From the NCBI GenBank assembly GCA_945859605.1, contig OX243821.1, positions 13,584,335 through 13,648,334 on the forward strand: a DNA stretch of 64,000 bases, written 5' to 3'. Under the pieces are notes generated by a model. That model saw nothing but the letters and a program-made list of their open reading frames with translations. It had not been told where the DNA came from and searched no databases. Of the stretch, positions 45,456-57,486 are shown one piece after another; position 1 is the stretch's first letter, and every line of letters starts with the position of its first letter. This stretch comes from Lumbricus rubellus (lineage: Eukaryota > Annelida > Clitellata > Crassiclitellata > Lumbricidae). Made by a program: the position numbers and the translations under genes.

Positions 45456-47383
45456 TATACTTGTTTTCTTGTATCATCTTTCTATTGACTTTCTGTTACG
45501 TCAAGTACACTGAAGCCAATACACATTAAAAAAGTGAATGTGTTATTGTATAGTGTTGGTTAGTTTTTCCTAATTTCTTTTTTCATACTAAACAGATGGC
45601 CCTCTTAGTTGAAAAAGATAATTCACTTGCCAGCGGTTTATGCTGTTTGGTTTTTTGTTTTGATGTGTATTGAAATAAATGAGAGTTAAAAAAATCATTT
45701 GGGTGTGAATTTTTTATTTAGCATTGCTATGTGTTGATTGAAATGTTGATGTTTTCAGAATGTTGACTAGTTTTTCTTTATGTTGCTCTTGCTAATTCAC
45801 AGCTTTTACACGTGTGTGTATGTGTATGTTGTTCTGTTGGAGTGATGAGTGTAATTATAATTATGTGCTCACAAATGATGCGCCATTTCTTATTGTGTAT
45901 GTTGATTGAGTGTGATGCAATGTACTGCTGAACCATTATAAGACTAACTAAAAGTCTTTTCTTGTTTGCTGTTGACTTTTTCTCGCACTCTTATTCTTTG
46001 CTAAATACTACACATTGTCTTAGTGAAAGTTGACATTCTTACTTTCATTTCATACGACTTGAAATGAAGTTACTCTACCATCAACAAGCATCTCAATTCT
46101 ACTATAATAACGTCACACCGCTAATAATGCCGATGTCTAAAAAATGAATGTAAAATTGAAGAATGTAGGCTGAAAATGCATAACTTAATATTTAGCTATG
46201 CATAATTATTCAGTATGAGACTCAACGAGTTGTGCCATACTTGTATCCCCATTTTTAGGTGCATTTGTACCGTTGCTGGCACTGCATTGAAAATGCAGTC
46301 TGCTATTAAGCTGTGCTCTAGCCGTATTCTATTAGAAAGCATGTGAGCTGTGATGTCATCCTTTTCCTACTCCTCCTCCTCCTCCTCTTCCATATATTTG
46401 AAAACCAGTAGTTTAATTTTACCCCATTTGTCATACATGTACGTTATTGACCATCGTATCAAATGCCATAACCTCAGACTATATTTTGCTCTAATTTTTT
46501 CCAATTTTTGTAACTGTTTTCTGTAGCTACCTTACGTTTTTCACCATCTCATTTATTTAAATCTCATTTGTCTTTCAATTACTGCTGCTTGCAACAATAT
46601 GATATCATCCACAGACTGTGCTTGCCAATATACTTTTCTCTTTAAATGTATTAATCAATTATTTACTTATAAGTAAGTATACTGACCAATAAAGTTTCTT
46701 TAACATGCGGAATTTTAAGTGTTGTAAAAAACAATATATTGCCAAACGAGTAACTTTCTGCAACTGAATGTTATAACAGTGAATAGTTGTTCAGAAATAT
46801 TTTTCTGTATTTGCCATGATCACTTGCGTTCTAAGTGTTTCTAAGCAATGGAAACGCACTATTCCGTCATTCCACTATGTATGTAGTGTGTGTGCGTAAG
46901 TAGTGTGTGTTTGTGTGTGCGCGTGCGTGTATTTATGTTTCGTATCAGCAAGAAAATCCTGTTGGCTGAGTTTTAGCAATACTAAAGAAGTATTGTTTTT
47001 ATTTTTTTTTTCCAATGGAAGCAAAGTATATTATACATGTAAATGCTTTACTGTTCTGTTCTGAAAATTGTATTAATATAAGGTTCGTTCGGTGTTTTTA
47101 TTTCTGTAGCGGCGGCTGTTCAAATGTTTCTTACAATTTCTGTTCATGTTTAATTGCTATTGGACGAGTGGACACAATTGGTGTTTGTCATTTCTGTCAG
47201 TTTGGTTCTCTTTGAAGAATATGTTTTACAGAGCTATTAAGAGAATTTCTGCAAATAATAAGAAGAAGAATTGTTCTTGTCACATGTGTCATTTATTATA
47301 TGAAACAAACCCAATGGGATCATATCATTTTATTCATATTTAAAAGTATTTATGTCAAAACATAACTGGCCTAGTTAGCTACA

Positions 47384-47630
47384 CTTGTAAGCGATAGCGG
47401 CATTCGTCTGTTTGGGAGTTGACATTCTGAGATTTAGAAATCTCTGGCTAGCACGTGTGGGACACTGGCGCAAGCTGCTGCCTAGCGACCTTGGGCAAGT
47501 TGCTTACCCATCATTGTCTGTGGGGAAGGCAACGGGAAACCACCTCACTCATCTCATCCCCAGCGACGTAAAGCCAATGAACCTGTCTTCTGGCAGAGAA
47601 CCATCATCATCATGTCAAAACATCAACAGT
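47384..47630 (+). mobile_element. SINE-like repeat with CATCATCAT tail
   Basis: CGACCTTGGGCAAGTTGCTT, GGCAACGGGAAACCACCTCA and GCGACGTAAAGCCAATGAAC are SINE-like blocks ending in ACCATCATCATCATG. No clear tRNA B box is present, so its origin is uncertain. Confidence 0.55.
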
Positions 47631-48249
47631 GAAATACAAAATAATCAATATGCCAACAAATAACAGTGTACAATTATAATAAGAATCTATCTGAACTCAC
47701 ATGTAAGTAAATAGTATATACCTAAGTAAGGGTTACCCAGAAAAGGATTGATCCCGGTAAACCTACCAAACACATTTTGTGGAAGTATGGTTGTAAGGTG
47801 TAGCACCTCTGCCAAGGCTTACTATCCAACCATTTAGCCCTACAACAAAGATTAAAGTGTAATTAACTAACTAAGTAACTAACTTTACTATTTACAATAA
47901 CACATTCAGCAATTAAGGCTTTGAATTCATTTCCTACTTATGCTCTCCCGCTATAAATATATATTTCGATGCTTAAATTATAGAACCATCGCATTAGTCT
48001 CAAACGCAAGCAATATCTTGTTGTTTGTAATACTTGAAATAATGCATATCACACTAAAGCAAGAAATCGCTTCAGAACAAGCAGTATTTAAAACAAAGTC
48101 AGGCACAAGAGATCAAATATTGATGTAGTAATGAAAAGATTATTATCTGCATATTTATTTTTTATAATACGTACTCCCTCCTATTCTAAGGCCTCCAGCA
48201 AACTGACCAAAGCCCTCATCACTTGCTCTGATAGGATATTAATTATTAA

Positions 48250-48540
48250 ATAATCATTGTTAGAGCTTGCATCCTTGTCTGACCCCTCTCTTCACCCTGA
48301 ACCATGGTTATGTGATGTCTTTTTTATAACGTTAGCCCATTGTTGTCTGTACGAATTTATGATTAGTTGTATCAGCTGCTATGGGAATGTAGTGTCAAGC
48401 ATGGCCACCCACAGCTGTTCGTGCCTAACCATGTCCAAGGCATTGTATAAGTCTATTAGGCAGAGGTACAACGGTTGATTCCTCTCTCTTGCCTTCTAGC
48501 TCTAATATGATCCTTATATTCAAGTTAGTGAGCGCCGCTT
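48250..48540 (-). pseudogene. Reverse transcriptase fragment, degraded
   Basis: The minus strand reads LCLIDLYNALDMVRHEQLW (RT motif with the first catalytic Asp) and, after a frameshift, FRVKRGVRQGCKL (GVRQGC motif), with a stop between. It is a dead piece of a non-LTR retrotransposon RT. Confidence 0.75.
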
Positions 48541-48600
48541 GCGGCTGCTTTGCGTATAGTGGCTATCTCTGCTAGTTGTCTTTGTTACTCTCCGATTATA

Positions 48601-48898
48601 CATCGTGATTTTAAAAAAGTAAGCCCAATTGTTTTTCATATAAGTCTAATGCCCTATAAGATATCACGCTAACATTTTCCAAATATAATATAACAGAAAA
48701 TTGCTTGTAAACTGAAATTTCTGTATATGAAGTTTAAAGATTCATATGTTTTCATCCGTTCAACTTTATATCGTGAAATTTTGGAATCAAATTGTTTGTC
48801 TAATTCTCTAAATATTTGTAAAATTTTAGCGTTATATATTATCAGGTATTAGAGATATATGAAAAAAATTTGGCTTACTTTTTTTTTGAATCACGGTG
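48601..48898. mobile_element. Mariner-type MITE, copy 1
   Basis: Flanked by TA. Inverted ends CATCGTGATTTTAAAAAAGT and CACCGTGATTCAAAAAAAAG extend about 40 bp through AAGTAAGCC. It is 298 bp and non-coding. Confidence 0.85.
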
Positions 48899-49039
48899 TA
48901 CTTTACATTACATGCTGAGTTGGCTACCATCGTTCGTCTAATCTATCGTGTCGGTTGTTTTTCTAGATGCTGTTGCTGTTTATGTGGTTTTTGGTTGGTT
49001 TTTGATCATTTTGCTAGACGTGTCTTCTAATGTTCAATA

Positions 49040-49935
49040 ATGCGTGACGGTGGCCTCAGGCCCGAACTGCTTTTATCGTTGCGCTTCGCTGGCTCTGGAT
49101 TAGACTACGTTGTACGTAATTGTTGTGAAGAACTGGGACTTTGTCGTCGTACGTGTGTATGTCGTGCACGTCTCCACTCGAAGCGTACTACTGAGTGTAT
49201 TGACCTCTGTGCCACGGGTATTTATTCCAGTTATCACCAGCAATCGACCATGCACTGCGTCCCATCGCATCCACCTTCAACTTTTCCGAATCTTCAGCAC
49301 TTCCATCGACCTCGTCTTCTTTTGATCGGTGCGATGCTCATCCAGTCAGAGTCTTCGTATAAGGCTGAATCCACCTCTGCATGCAGCATGTCTCTCATCA
49401 TGCTCGTCAGCTCAAGTGCGCCACGCTCAACGTTCGCTCGACATCTCTCACCAACAAGGTCTACTTTGTAAAGCAGTGCTTGCTCTATGTTGGACTCGAT
49501 GTCCTTGGCCTCACTGAAGCGTGGCACGAGGACACTAGCTGACTATGTTGCGCTCAGGCGCCTTAGATCTTCGGGCCTACAGATGCTTGATCGAGCGTGC
49601 TCGCCCTTTTCCGACGGTTGCTAGGACCGATGACGTTTACAACCAAAATCATTGGGGCGTCTTTGTAGTTGCGTCCTCTGCTGTCAGGCTGACGAAACTT
49701 ATTGCTCCGTTCCACCCAACCACCTTCGAACATCTCATCGCCAGCTAGGGTAATTGCAGGGTAACGGTCGCTGGAAGTTCGTTCGTTTTTGTCTACAACG
49801 ACTGCAACTTTCTTCGACGAATTTCGCGTCCTACTCGAAATTCTCGAATACCTGTCATCTTTCGCTATGCCCCAGGCCTACGTTACAATGGAAGTGATAG
49901 CATTGGTTTCGTCCGTTTCACACGTTACCCACAAG
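49040..49935 (+). pseudogene. LINE 5' region with apurinic endonuclease N-terminus, degraded
   Basis: From about 49413 one frame reads LKCATLNVRS..LTNKVYFVKQ and LDVLGLTEAWHEDTS, the start of a CR1/L2-type endonuclease (N of NVRS and E of LTEAW are catalytic). Later frames give NHWGVFVVASSAVRLTKL, HPTTFEHLIA and FDEFRVLLEILEY. Several frameshifts and stops separate them. Sequence before 49413 may be ORF1 debris. Confidence 0.7.
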
Positions 49936-49984
49936 TAATATAATTGAGCAGCTCATAAGTCTGTTTGGTTGGTTGGTATTCATG

Positions 49985-50109
49985 GCACTCCTTCATAATA
50001 GCCCGGTCAAAACAGCCCCGTCAAAACAGCCCCGTCAAAACAGCCCCGTCAAAATCGCCCAGCGACATAATAGCCCCGTCAAAATAGCCCCGTCAGAACA
50101 GCCAGGGGC
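49985..50109 (+). repeat. (CAAAACAGCCCCGTC)n array
   Basis: About seven units of 15 bp (CAAAACAGCCCCGTC, CAAAATAGCCCCGTC). A unit in inverse, GGGGCTATTTTGTCGGGG, occurs at about 55533-55551, on the far side of the inserted element. It is probably the arm of a third foldback family. Confidence 0.75.
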
Positions 50110-51029
50110 CAGTGGCGTCTACCAATGGGGGGTTGGGAGAACGTTCTCCCACGGCTTCTGAAAGTGGGGGGTTTGGCGTTTTCGGGTGTAAATTGGGGGG
50201 GGGTTTGCTGAATTCCTATTAAATAAAGGCATGGAATGCGAAAATTATTGTCGAAAACCTATGTTGCCTCGAACTAACAAACCCACGGTTCGCTTGAAGT
50301 CACATATTTGGTAGGGAGTACAACAACCCATAGACATTAGTGTCAGTCAGATCTCTATCTGGCACAAGGGTGGATCGCAGTCATTCTGAATTGACCTCTT
50401 ATCACTTGTCATGCCTACTGACGGAACCAAGCCGAAGCCCACGCTACGGCAGGTGATGAAAGGAACAAAATTAATGATGCGACGGTCGCGCAGCAAGAAT
50501 CAAACGACCCGTTAGACACTGTCTTCTGTCTTGCTGCTTTGAAAGTGCAGCTTGTCTCAGTCTTCTGATAAGACGGACAGTGGTCCCTTATGTAAATGTA
50601 GCCTAAGCCTAATTAAGCTAATAACAGATGTTTCGTATTAGATTCCCAGCCAGCAGATCGCTGAAATGGATAAGAGCAGGTCTGATGTGGGACTACATGT
50701 AAAAGACTGTAAAGGCCCTTTGGTCATACACGGTCGTTAAACTTCCATTATTGAGCCTACATGTAAGCAGAGTCTTTCCATGCTAGAGATGCAGCCGTAA
50801 AGTGCTAGAAGCGAGATCATAGTCATTATACTGTGGACAACCGAATTTGACTGTTTATGTGTTAAGTTTTTCTTATTTTGCGAAGAGTTGCATCGACATC
50901 AGCAGGAGTTTTCAACAGCTAAAGGTCTGCCTACACAGAGAATTTCTGTGGAGAATTCGAACTCTTAATTTCGAGCTTCTAAGCGCATGGACGGAGACTT
51001 AAAGGGTGGGTGGGGCAGAGATGCTTATA

Positions 51030-51690
51030 TCGTCCAAATGTTTCAGAAATATTTCTTAAACATTATAATTTACTATGTACAGTGTTATCCACTATTTATT
51101 TATAATGAGAATTCGTATAAGATAGCAGCTTAAAAGCTACCATAACATTTTACAAATAAAACGATTAAACAATGGGACATTTATTAAAGTCTTAAACCAC
51201 ATCTATGAGCACTGAAATCATGACAGCTTAAAAGCAGAGCCATGCTTAAAAGGTTACGGCTACAATGTGTAAATCCAAAAATTTTATAAAAAATTTATAA
51301 AATTTTTATAAAATTTTTAAGTCAACACTCTAAAGTCTTAAACCATGGCTAGGCTATCAGCATTGAAAAATGAAAAATCTTACCATGACACTATGGAAAT
51401 TCAAATAAGCTTGTAAGTTAAAAGAAAACTAGGAGTAGATGATGTCTTTATTGAAATCTTAAACTATCTCTTTCAACAATTAAATTATGAGAAAGTTTTG
51501 ACATGACGGCTTCAAGTGTTAGCCTACCATTACAGTGTGGAAATTTGGAAAATTTTAATAATTGGAGAAGACAGTTTTGAAGTCTCAAGCCACCACTATC
51601 ACCACTGAAATGATGAACAATTTCGTTAAAATACAGCCTATTATATGCTACCATTGCAGTGTGGAAATTCAAACGTTTTCAACATTGGAG
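51030..51690. repeat. Degenerate ~150-bp tandem units
   Basis: Words such as AAGTCTTAAACCAC, TTTCAGCATTGAAATGATGA, TGACAGCTTAAAA and CCATTGCAGTGTGGAAATTC recur about every 150-160 bp. The same set appears at 54480-54870. They form the non-coding interior of an inverted-terminal element. Confidence 0.65.
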
Positions 51691-52186
51691 AGGGAAACAT
51701 CCTCCCAAACCCTTTCGGCTTCGGCGATCGTCCTTCGGTCGCTCGTTTGTCTCTCCCCCCCAAGATAGGACCAAATCTCCGTCTGTGTTTAAGAGCAATT
51801 AATTCTTTTCGGCTACTGCAGCAACAGGATATTTCGCAGTGGTGAGTTTTAATGATTTAGAATTGTTCAACTACTTTTCTACTTGCCTATTAAGCATAGC
51901 CTACAATTTTAGGCATATTAATTTTAGCCATAGGTAGAAATGAGCCATATTGCGTCTTGATTTTGCTTAAGCCCTTAATGCTAATTCCTAAATTCCCTGT
52001 TCTTTGATCAAACATTTGCGTTTGAAATTCATCACAGAATTAAAAGCCAGACAATATTTATGACACGCTATCGGTCAATTGCAGTCTCTTAGTGACCATC
52101 CAAATATTACGTATGCAAACAATCGTATTTTCGACCCCTCCCCCGTGCATTTTGTTGACACCCCCATATCCTATTATCCGGTACGT

Positions 52187-52880
52187 GACGTTTGGGCGCC
52201 GCCGTTTGGGCGCCGGCCGTTTGGGCGCCGCCGTTTCGGCGCCGGCTGTTTGGGCGCGACGCCGTTTGGGCGCCGTACGTTTCGGCGCGGAAGAAGTTAT
52301 GTAATGAAATAGCACTTAAAACTCTTTATTTGTCCAGGAATTTTTAATTCAGCTATGTTTTGTAATGTGCATTGTTAAATTTAATGTTAACACATCATGT
52401 TACCCAAGGGAATGATTTGATGTTAAATAAAAGCATTCCACAAAGAACTGAGTTACTTTCAGAAGTTCAATGTTCGATTTAATGTTCACAAACCCAATGT
52501 TTTAAAAGATTATGGTTATTAAAAGCGTTATAGAGATACAGTAATTAGTTTCATTTTTACAGTAATACGTTTATACACAAAGAAACGAAATTCTTCACTC
52601 TAACAGCTTCGTAAAGGTAAAGGTAAATGTTTTCCACAACACAGAGCTCGGAATTTATATGCCAGCTCTGGTTAGGAAGGAGGCTCTTTCGCATGTAATT
52701 ATATCTACAAACGTCAAGGTTAGGAAGGAGGCTCTTTCGTATGTAATTATATCTACAAACGTCAAGGTTCTTCTTTCGCGCCGCAACGTCCGGCGCCCAA
52801 ACGGCGTCGCGCCCAAACGGCCGGCGCCGAAACGGCGGCGCCCAAACGGCCGGCGCCCAAACGGCGGCGCCCAAACGTCC
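52187..52880. mobile_element. GTTTGGGCGCCG foldback element
   Basis: The left arm (52187-52291) is a run of about seven 13-17-bp units of GTTTGGGCGCCGGCC type. The right arm (52776-52880) is the inverse (GGCGCCCAAACGGCC). Arms are about 105 bp, highly GC-rich within an AT-rich interior. The interior contains a 48-bp tandem duplication (52671-52718 and 52719-52766). No coding sequence. Target duplication not resolved. Confidence 0.85.
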
Positions 52881-53318
52881 TGATCCGCCTATTATCTTTG
52901 CTATTATCCTATTAGCGGCTAGCCTAATGTGTGCGTCATAATCAGACATTTATTTGGCATGCATACATTCGGCCGAACCCCCCCCCCCCCCCAGGGGCGC
53001 CGTTAGGCGTACGCACTTACGCAAGTGCGTACAGCGCGGAAAGGCTAAAAAATTTTTTACCAATTGTAAATTAAAGAATTAAAGCGTGAAATATTATATT
53101 TTTAGTCCAATAAATGCGATGATTGATGCAAATTAGTTTGCAGGGGGGTAGTGTTTAGGAGGGGGGGGGGTATAATTTGAAGCCTTTAGAGTTTATACCT
53201 ACACCGGTTAGGCTCTATACTTTATAAATAGGTAAAATGTAACTGGCTTGCTGATGAATTTTGAAACGCTTTGTTGGTAGTTAGGCCTGTTTAAACTGAA
53301 AAATTACCTGTATGCGTA

Positions 53319-55169
53319 CAGTGGCGGCGCCAGGGGGGCTAAGGGGGGGCTAAGCCCCCCCTAAACGTGGCTCAGCCCCCTCAGAGGAAAAAGCTGAAAA
53401 TGTCTAAAACGGCTTACTTCGTAATAAGGAAACTAGACAATGACCAACGGCAACGAAATCAACTATATTATCATAGTGTAGATGCTTATGCCATTGGCGG
53501 CACCAGATGAGTGGTTAGGGGGCTAAGCCCCTAAATGTGACTCGGCTTCATCCCAAAGCAAAAAGCAATGAATCTCCATGTATTGGCTTAAAAGTTATTA
53601 TTATTATCTTGTTTTCGGACCTCAACTGCGGCGGACGGTCATACATCGACTCACATGTGAGACATCAATTGCGACTGGGCTCGACTCCCGGAAATTGATT
53701 CTCTCTGCGACTCAATATTAGCAATTTAGCATGCACACAGTCCTCTTATTTATACCCTAATGGAGCTGCAGGGGACAGAGGGCTGAGGTCCGCGCCGGTC
53801 TGAGAACACAGTCCTCTTATTTATACCCTAATGGAGCTGCAGGGGACAGAGGGCTGAGGTCCGCGCCGGTCTGAGAACCGGTCTGGCGGGGGGAAAGAAG
53901 CAGAGATTCGCGATGGCGGACAAGGGGTTGAGGTACCGACCGGTCTGAGGTCCGGACGGGTCTGGAAGAGGGAAGAGGACTGGAGGGTTTGAACTGGCGG
54001 GAAAAGGGGCTGAGATCCGGACCAGTCTGAACCCGGGCTAGCGGGGAAAGGGGGCTGGAGGTCCGAGGCGGCGGGGGGCTGAGGTTTGCGCGAAGGCAAG
54101 GGGACTGAGGTCCGGACGGACCGGCGTGAGTCCTGGCTGGCGGAGGAAGGTGCTGAGGTTCGGCCGGTGTGAGTCCTGGCTGGCGGAGGAAGGGGACCGA
54201 GGTTTGGCCTGGTGTGAGTCCGGGCTTGCGGGAGTAGGGACTGAGATTCACAAGGACAGCAATTTTGAATTTCGCTACAATAGCGCGTCGATGCTTATGC
54301 CAATAGAATGCGCCGCAGACCGTGATGATGTTATGTGCACCATGTCCGGCCGGCCTTCTGAGGGGCTACGCCGGTAGTCCTTCGCAACTATTCATTGGGA
54401 AATGGGTGTTAATTTAGCACCAGCAGTCATGGGTGGAGACTTGGGAGCCAGGGGACGGTCCACGAGACCCCGAAGTTTGTGGTATTTCAATATTTCAAAA
54501 ATATCTAAAAAATGTCAGTATAAATTTCTAGAGTGTTATCTACTGTTTATCCATCATGAACAATTTTGCTAGGACGACAGCAAAACTGGTATACCCTTGC
54601 AGTGTGGCATTCAATAATTTATACAACGTGGAGGACCATTATTGAACTCATAAACCATTTCTTTCAGCAATAAAATGATTATGAGAAATTTGTTGAGATG
54701 ACAGCTTAAAATGTTACCGTTAAAATGCTGATATCAAAAATTTAAACAATGGCCTACAAGAAGACACTTTTGAAGTCATAATCCACAACTTTCAGCATTG
54801 AAATGATGAGCTAATTAGTAAAAAGATGACAGCCCAAAATGCTATTATTGCTATGTGTAAATTCCCAAAAATTTAATGACTTTATCGTTCATAAACAGTT
54901 AGCAAACATGAGCCTGAAACGCGCTCCTGTCGATGTCAACAGCGAAAAACCTGCTGGTTTCTGGGGCTCCGCCCCAGACCCCGCTGGGGAGCTTACGACG
55001 CTCCCCCAGACCCCTTAGTCGGTATGACCTTCATGCATTCGGCACTTGCAGCTTCGCGTCTCCAGCGCATGCAAAATTACCGCCCTTGAGAAAAATATTC
55101 TACTTGCGTTCCTGGGAGGAAGGGCTTGAGATTTCAGCCCCCAAACCTGAAATCCGGGCGCCGCCACTG
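53319..55169. mobile_element. Candidate element with CAGTGGCGGCGCC ends
   Basis: The left end CAGTGGCGGCGCCAGGGG and inverted right end CAGTGGCGGCGCCCGGAT share 14 bases. Flanking octamers do not match, so the two ends may belong to different copies of one family. Confidence 0.5.
53738..54250 (+). repeat. GC-rich minisatellite beginning with an exact 69-bp duplication
   Basis: ACAGTCCTCTTATTTATACC and on to CGGTCTGAGAA is repeated exactly at about 53739 and 53808. Then about seven degenerate units of GGCTGAGGTCCGGACCGGTC type follow to 54250. Proline-rich translations of the opposite strand are not genes. Confidence 0.85.
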
Positions 55170-55699
55170 ATTGTACCCGTGAAACCCCTTACAAACGACA
55201 TCTTATTTAAGTTTTCATGATTTTATCGTTCATAAATAGCTGGCAAAAAAGAGCCTAAAAAAAGCTCAAGTTGAGGTCAACAGAGCTAAAAATGCTTATA
55301 AGCTCGTACCGATCGCCGTTCGCTTCATATTATTTTTTGCAAGTTGTGCGTACAGAAAAAAATCCTGGCGGCGCCGCTGCCCCCCCCCCCCCCGTATGCA
55401 AATCGCCTAAATTCCGTGATCCCTTCCCTCCGTGCATACGTAATATAAGAACAGATTCTCATAAAAAATTAAGTCGGCGAAAATGGGGGGGTTTGTTCTC
55501 CCACTCCAAGTGGGGGGGTTAGACGCCCCTGGCAGGGGCTATTTTGTCGGGGACCGAGAAAGTCACGGAATTGCACGATTTTTGTGAAAAATAGGCCGAC
55601 GAAATTAACGTCTTTTTGAGGAAGCCGAATTGATTAAAAATAATGCTTGTAAAGTATAAAATGACTTCGGGAAATGATCGCGTTGGTAAACGAACTTCG

Positions 55700-56185
55700 C
55701 GTTTGATCATACACCCAACTTCTATTTAAGATCGTCAATCCAGCCTATATTTCAGATCTATAAAACCATCGTCCAGCTTCGATTTTTCAAGCGTTTGATA
55801 ATCCATCCAGCTTCTATTTAAAATATAAATACCTTCAACCCGTTTCGATTTCTTAAGCGTTTTATCATTCATCCAGCTTTTATTTAAGATCTATAAAACC
55901 TTCATCCAGCTTCCACTTCTCAAGCGTTTGATCATCCATCCAGCTTCTATTTAAAATATAAATACCTTCATCCCGCTTCGATTTCTTAGGCGTTTTATCA
56001 GTCATTCAGCTTTTATTTAAGATCTATAAAACCTTCATCCAGCTTCCATTTCTCAAGCGTTTGATCATTCATCCCGCTTCCATTTCTAAAGCGAATTCCC
56101 AGCTTTCATCCCTCAAGCGTTTTATCATACATCCAGCTTCTATTTAAGATCTATAAAACCTTCATCCAGCTTCCATTTATAAAAC
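55700..56185. repeat. ATCCAGCTTCTATTTAAGAT tandem array
   Basis: ATCCAGCTTCTATTT, AAACCTTCATCCAGCTTCC and CTCAAGCGTTTGATCATC alternate with a period of about 60 bp, paired in about 120-bp higher units. Same words as the foldback core at 8080-8485. Confidence 0.8.
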
Positions 56186-56490
56186 ACCCGCCGAAATAGC
56201 CTCATAAAGAAGGCTGTGTAAACAGCTAGGCTATGTGAAAATAGTCCGGATGAAGGTAAAAGATCACTAAGAAAGGGTCACCCAGAAATGGAGTTATCTC
56301 GCTAAACCTGGGCAACCACAAACAGAAGTTTATATCAACATGGTGGTGACAGAAGAGTGTAGTTGTTATTAGGCAATGTCGGCAAAACGAAATGAAGTAG
56401 ATGAGTTATAATCGTTTTAACGTAGGTGTCAAAATTTTTGAAGACACATTTTTTAAAGGAATTTTTAGAACTGCACAACTTTCCCACCTC

Positions 56491-56940
56491 CAAGGCCGTA
56501 GCCAGGATTTGATTGGGGGGGGGGGGGGGGGGTTCTTCGGCGGAGAATTTCTGACGACGTTTTCTAGTCGTCAAAATGTCTGAAGACACCCTAGCTTAGT
56601 CGTCAAAATTTCTGAAGACACCTTTGTTTAGTCGACAGAATTTCTGAAAACACATTTGTTGTTGTCAAAGTTTCTGTAGACACCTTTTTTTAGTCGTCAA
56701 AATTTCAGAAGACCATCGGAAACGGCTTTCTTAGTATCTTCCGCCTAATTTCATGTTTTTTTCATTACGTGCAAGTGAATAATATTCTATTTTTTTACGT
56801 TTTAAATTTCGGATGGGGTTTTCGTGGTTTTATTTCATGGTTTTTACATCATGCGCTAGTAAATGCAATATATTATTTTTTACATTTTCAAATTCTGGGA
56901 GTGTTCAAACACCCAAAACACCTCCCGAGCTACGGCCTTG
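56491..56940. mobile_element. hAT-like CAAGGCCGTAGCC element, uninterrupted copy
   Basis: Left CAAGGCCGTAGCCAGGATTT with G-run; right end inverted CAAGGCCGTAGCTCGGGAGG. It is 450 bp and non-coding. Inside, TCTGAAGACACC with TTAGTCGTCAAAATT recurs about five times. It is the intact reference for the interrupted element at 10174. Flanking octamers do not match here. Confidence 0.8.
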
Positions 56941-57182
56941 GCGCCAATTTGCGAACGAAACAAAGATGGACCCATAAAACTCCTCCACTCAGTTTTGTAC
57001 TGTAAGCATTGTTGCAAAATAAGGTATTGATATGGTTAGGCTGGTTTCAAAGTTTATAGCTGAAAACTTCAATCACAAAACTTGCAATAGGCCGACTATA
57101 GGCTTGTCTAAATGTCTGTTTAAAATAGCGAATTATTCCAAATCGGAAGACAACAAACTTTCAAAAAGTTTTTTAACTCCAC

Positions 57183-57267
57183 AAAATTATTTTAAAACTG
57201 CACTTATCCATTTAGAAGTTTGTTAGAACTGCACATTTTGTGTAGAACTGCACGTTAAAAAGCCCCG
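57183..57267. mobile_element. Partial hAT-type MITE (GTGCAGTT family)
   Basis: AACTGCACATTTTGTGTAGA and ACTGCACGTTAAAAAGCCCCG correspond to one end of the MITE at 16533. AAAGGAATTTTTAGAACTGC near 56456 may be its other end, separated by the element at 56491. Confidence 0.65.
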
Positions 57268-57486
57268 TTAGTCTCAATAATGACCAATTTACCCGATTTA
57301 GGATGATATTCTGAAAAGATGTGCAGTTGAGAAATTTCCTTAAAATAACCTCTGACACATACTGCGAGACAAAAGGATAGAGTACTGAAAACCTGTTAAA
57401 GCCAGCCTGCCAACGGCTGTCACCTAATGGCAACAGCGCCTGCAGACAAGGCTACCCCAGCGGCACAGCCTACCAAGTAAAGGGAG

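Larger units (their letters stand above)
42870..48250. other. AT-rich gene-poor stretch
   Basis: I see no supported exon or RNA gene here. Recognised items are listed separately (hairpin 43756, LINE tail 44275, tandem repeat 45346, SINE-like repeat 47384). Confidence 0.5.
50110..55530. mobile_element. Island of nested inverted-terminal elements
   Basis: Outer ends are CCAGTGGCGTCTACC (left) and, inverted, CCAGGGGCGTCTAAC (right), each followed inward by G-runs and GTTCTCCCAC. Inside are degenerate 150-bp tandem sequences (51030-51690, 54480-54870), a foldback element (52187-52880), G/C-run termini near 52980, 53319 and 53500, and a GC-rich minisatellite (53738-54250). No intact coding sequence is seen; long frames across the minisatellite are compositional. 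Confidence 0.55.

Noticed and set aside
49985..50109. CRISPR-like array
   Set aside because: The 15-bp units are contiguous with no spacers, and the context is an animal genome full of foldback-type arms.
53817..54251. Proline-rich minus-strand protein of about 144 residues
   Set aside because: It spans the GC-rich minisatellite; period and composition explain the open frame.
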